DNA from: Streptomyces griseomycini
Lineage (GTDB): Bacteria; Actinomycetota; Actinomycetes; Streptomycetales; Streptomycetaceae
Length of the DNA stretch: 64,000 bases
Reading direction: 5' to 3'
Assembly: GCF_014203535.1 (NCBI RefSeq)
Contig: NZ_JACHJI010000007.1
Coordinates: forward strand, 62,001-126,000
The position numbers were made by a program, and so were the translations under genes. The notes beneath the pieces are model-generated. The model worked only from the letters and a program-made list of their open reading frames with translations, ran no database searches and was not told the DNA's origin. The first letter of the stretch is position 1. Each line of letters starts with the position of its first letter. Positions 62,744 through 64,000 of this stretch are shown here, in pieces.

Positions 62744-63220
62744 ATGAACATCCGTCGAGTCCCCTACGACCACCCCGACGCCGTCAAGCTGGACGCCGAG
62801 GTCCAGGCCGAGTACCACGTCCGCTACGGCGACGGCGGCGACGCCACCCCCATGGACCCGGCGGACTTCACGCCCCCGAACGGCGTCTACCTGATCGCGT
62901 ACGACGAGAACGACGTCCCCGTGGCCTCCGGCGGCTGGCGCGTCCAGGACGCCAACGGCGAGGGCAACCGCGACGGGGACGCCGAGCTGAAGCGCATGTA
63001 CGTGATCGAGCAGATGCGCGGCCGGGGCCTCGCCCGCCGCATGCTGGCCGCCCTGGAGGAGGACGCCCGCGCCGCCGGCCGCGTCCGCATGGTCCTGGAG
63101 ACCGGCACCAAGCAGCCGGAGGCCATCGCCCTGTACACCTCCAGCGGCTACGAGCCGTGCGAGAAGTTCGGCTACTACCGCTTCCACGAGGAGAGCCGCT
63201 GCTACGCCAAGGCGCTGTAG
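62744..63220 (+). CDS. GNAT-family N-acetyltransferase
   Basis: A 158-residue acetyltransferase with motif A in KRMYVIEQMRGRGLARRMLA (about residues 82-102) and a C-terminal GYEPCEKFGYYRFHEESRCY typical of GNATs. ATG at 62744 is preferred over GTG at 62735 because of the -10 spacing. The substrate is unknown. Confidence 0.9.
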   Translation: MNIRRVPYDHPDAVKLDAEVQAEYHVRYGDGGDATPMDPADFTPPNGVYLIAYDENDVPVASGGWRVQDANGEGNRDGDAELKRMYVIEQMRGRGLARRMLAALEEDARAAGRVRMVLETGTKQPEAIALYTSSGYEPCEKFGYYRFHEESRCYAKAL

Positions 63221-63685
63221 GAGGCCGCCCGCAGCCCCGGAGCGAACACCCTCAGCTCACCGCCGGTCATTGCCGGAAGACCTTCTTCCACGAAGACCCG
63301 GGGCCTCGGCGCGCCGCATGAGGGTGCGGCGCGGCCGGCCGTGCCCGTGACCGAGGGAGAGGACGCGGGGGCCCTTCGGAACGCCGGACCGGACCGGCCG
63401 GGCTCTCACGCCGCAGGGAAGGTCCGTACCGGTGTCGACGCCCCGAGGGCGGGGCCCCCTCGCCGTGACGGGTTCGGCGCGCACGGCGTCGACCGTCCTC
63501 CGCACGTGCTCGGCCTGCTCGCGGCGGCCTTCGGCCCGCAGCGTCCGGGCCACCCCGCGCCTCGGCCGGACGAGGCGAACGGGACGCCGGCCTGACGGGT
63601 CGCGGAGCAGGAGCGGTCCCGGGCTCCGCGCCCGCCGCCTCCCAGCGTCCCCGGACCCGGCCCCGGACCGTTCCGCCTCCGCTCG

Positions 63686-63713
63686 CTTAAGTCGACCTTA
63701 AGCATGCATTAAG
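63686..63713 (+). promoter_or_regulatory. Three TTAAG units phased by 11 bp
   Basis: CTTAAG at 63686 and 63697 and ATTAAG at 63708 repeat exactly one helical turn apart, the pattern of direct-repeat sites for OmpR/PhoP-type regulators. Confidence 0.5.
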
Positions 63714-63783
63714 CGATCAGCCGAGGACCTTACTGCGTCAAGTAACCGCAGGTCAGGGCCAGTTGGCACACAAACCGGGCAGT

Positions 63784-63811
63784 TTGTTGCGCTGTCAACC
63801 GTCCGTAGCAT
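63784..63811 (+). promoter_or_regulatory. Promoter candidate of the secreted-protein gene
   Basis: TTGTTG (63784-63789), 16-nt spacer and TAGCAT (63806-63811), giving a leader of about 105 nt before the ATG at 63923. Confidence 0.5.
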
Positions 63812-63922
63812 CGGGGCTCCCCTCGGGTTCCGGCCTCCCCCACTCTCTCCCCCACCGCCGGATCCGGGATCCCCCCACTCCACCCCCCATGCAACTTCCC
63901 CACAGACAAGGTGTGTTCAGCC

Positions 63923-64000
63923 ATGGCCACGCATCGCGCACGCCGGTGGTCGCTCGGCGGGTCCGTCCTGCTGCTCTCCACCGCGGTCACCGCCGCCTTC
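63923..64000 (+). CDS. Start of an exported protein (truncated by the window)
   Basis: Only 26 residues are visible: a basic N-terminus (MATHRARRWSLGG) followed by a hydrophobic core (SVLLLSTAVTAAF), i.e. a signal peptide. The rest lies beyond the window, so no function can be given. No good ribosome binding site is present just before the ATG. Confidence 0.65.
   Translation, partial: MATHRARRWSLGGSVLLLSTAVTAAF

Larger units (their letters stand above)
63221..63922. other. 700-bp gap with regulatory signals but no supported gene
   Basis: Short open frames exist on both strands (for example 63341-63595 forward and 63257-63553 reverse), but none has a clear start or family. The right part is AT-richer and regulatory: phased TTAAG repeats, a TTAC/GTAA dyad at 63730-63745 and a promoter candidate at 63784-63811. 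Confidence 0.6.

Noticed and set aside
63341..63595. 84-residue forward open frame in the last gap
   Set aside because: GTG start without ribosome binding site, no domain, and an equally open reverse frame; cannot be told from chance in GC-rich DNA.

Overview
The window is very GC-rich, with GTG starts, ATGA/GTGA gene overlaps and a gene order (ppc, desaturase, gal genes, ABC-F, ispE-ksgA-tatD, rsmI, pmt, paired penicillin-binding proteins, SsgA-like protein) that matches a Streptomyces core chromosome. No rRNA, complete tRNA or CRISPR array was seen.

1-25.4 kb is core genome. It holds the 5' part of ppc, an acyl desaturase overlapping its TetR-type regulator, a decayed VOC gene, a methyltransferase divergent from a MarR regulator, two LuxR-type response regulators, the galT-galE-galK operon divergent from a sugar symporter, two paralogous membrane-anchored beta-propeller lipoprotein-like proteins with Pro/Gln/Gly/Tyr-rich tails, an ABC-F ATPase, ispE-ksgA-tatD (without the rpfB gene often found between tatD and ksgA), rsmI and the protein O-mannosyltransferase gene pmt.

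25.28-39.47 kb is an integrated actinomycete integrative and conjugative element (AICE) of about 14.2 kb. A 73-bp perfect direct repeat marks its ends. One copy is the 3' end of pmt, so the element supplies the last codons of this gene with only synonymous changes, and the displaced original end lies at the right junction. Its modules, left to right, are: an AT-richer cargo pair encoding a reverse transcriptase and a SLATT-like membrane protein (a likely anti-phage system); a GntR-YdcF regulatory pair with operator palindromes; small AICE genes and an SpdB-like protein; an FtsK/TraB-type DNA translocase followed by a cluster of CAGGGAG repeats (candidate clt transfer site); a primase-polymerase plus ATPase replication pair; a GCGTCA repeat cluster; and xis-int.

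39.5-64 kb returns to core genome. It holds two tandem penicillin-binding proteins, an SsgA-like protein, ohrR-ohr peroxide defence, a serine hydrolase, a DUF1876 protein, a YbaK/EamA pair, an MMPL exporter with its TetR regulator, a tricorn protease, a Baeyer-Villiger-type monooxygenase/hydrolase/SDR operon divergent from a MerR regulator, a cupin, a MocR regulator, a carboxymuconolactone decarboxylase-like protein, exonuclease III, a GNAT protein and the start of a secreted protein.

Several genes show a -10 element 6-7 nt before the start codon and no ribosome binding site, which suggests leaderless transcripts. All functions are read from sequence and memory of families; no database search was run.
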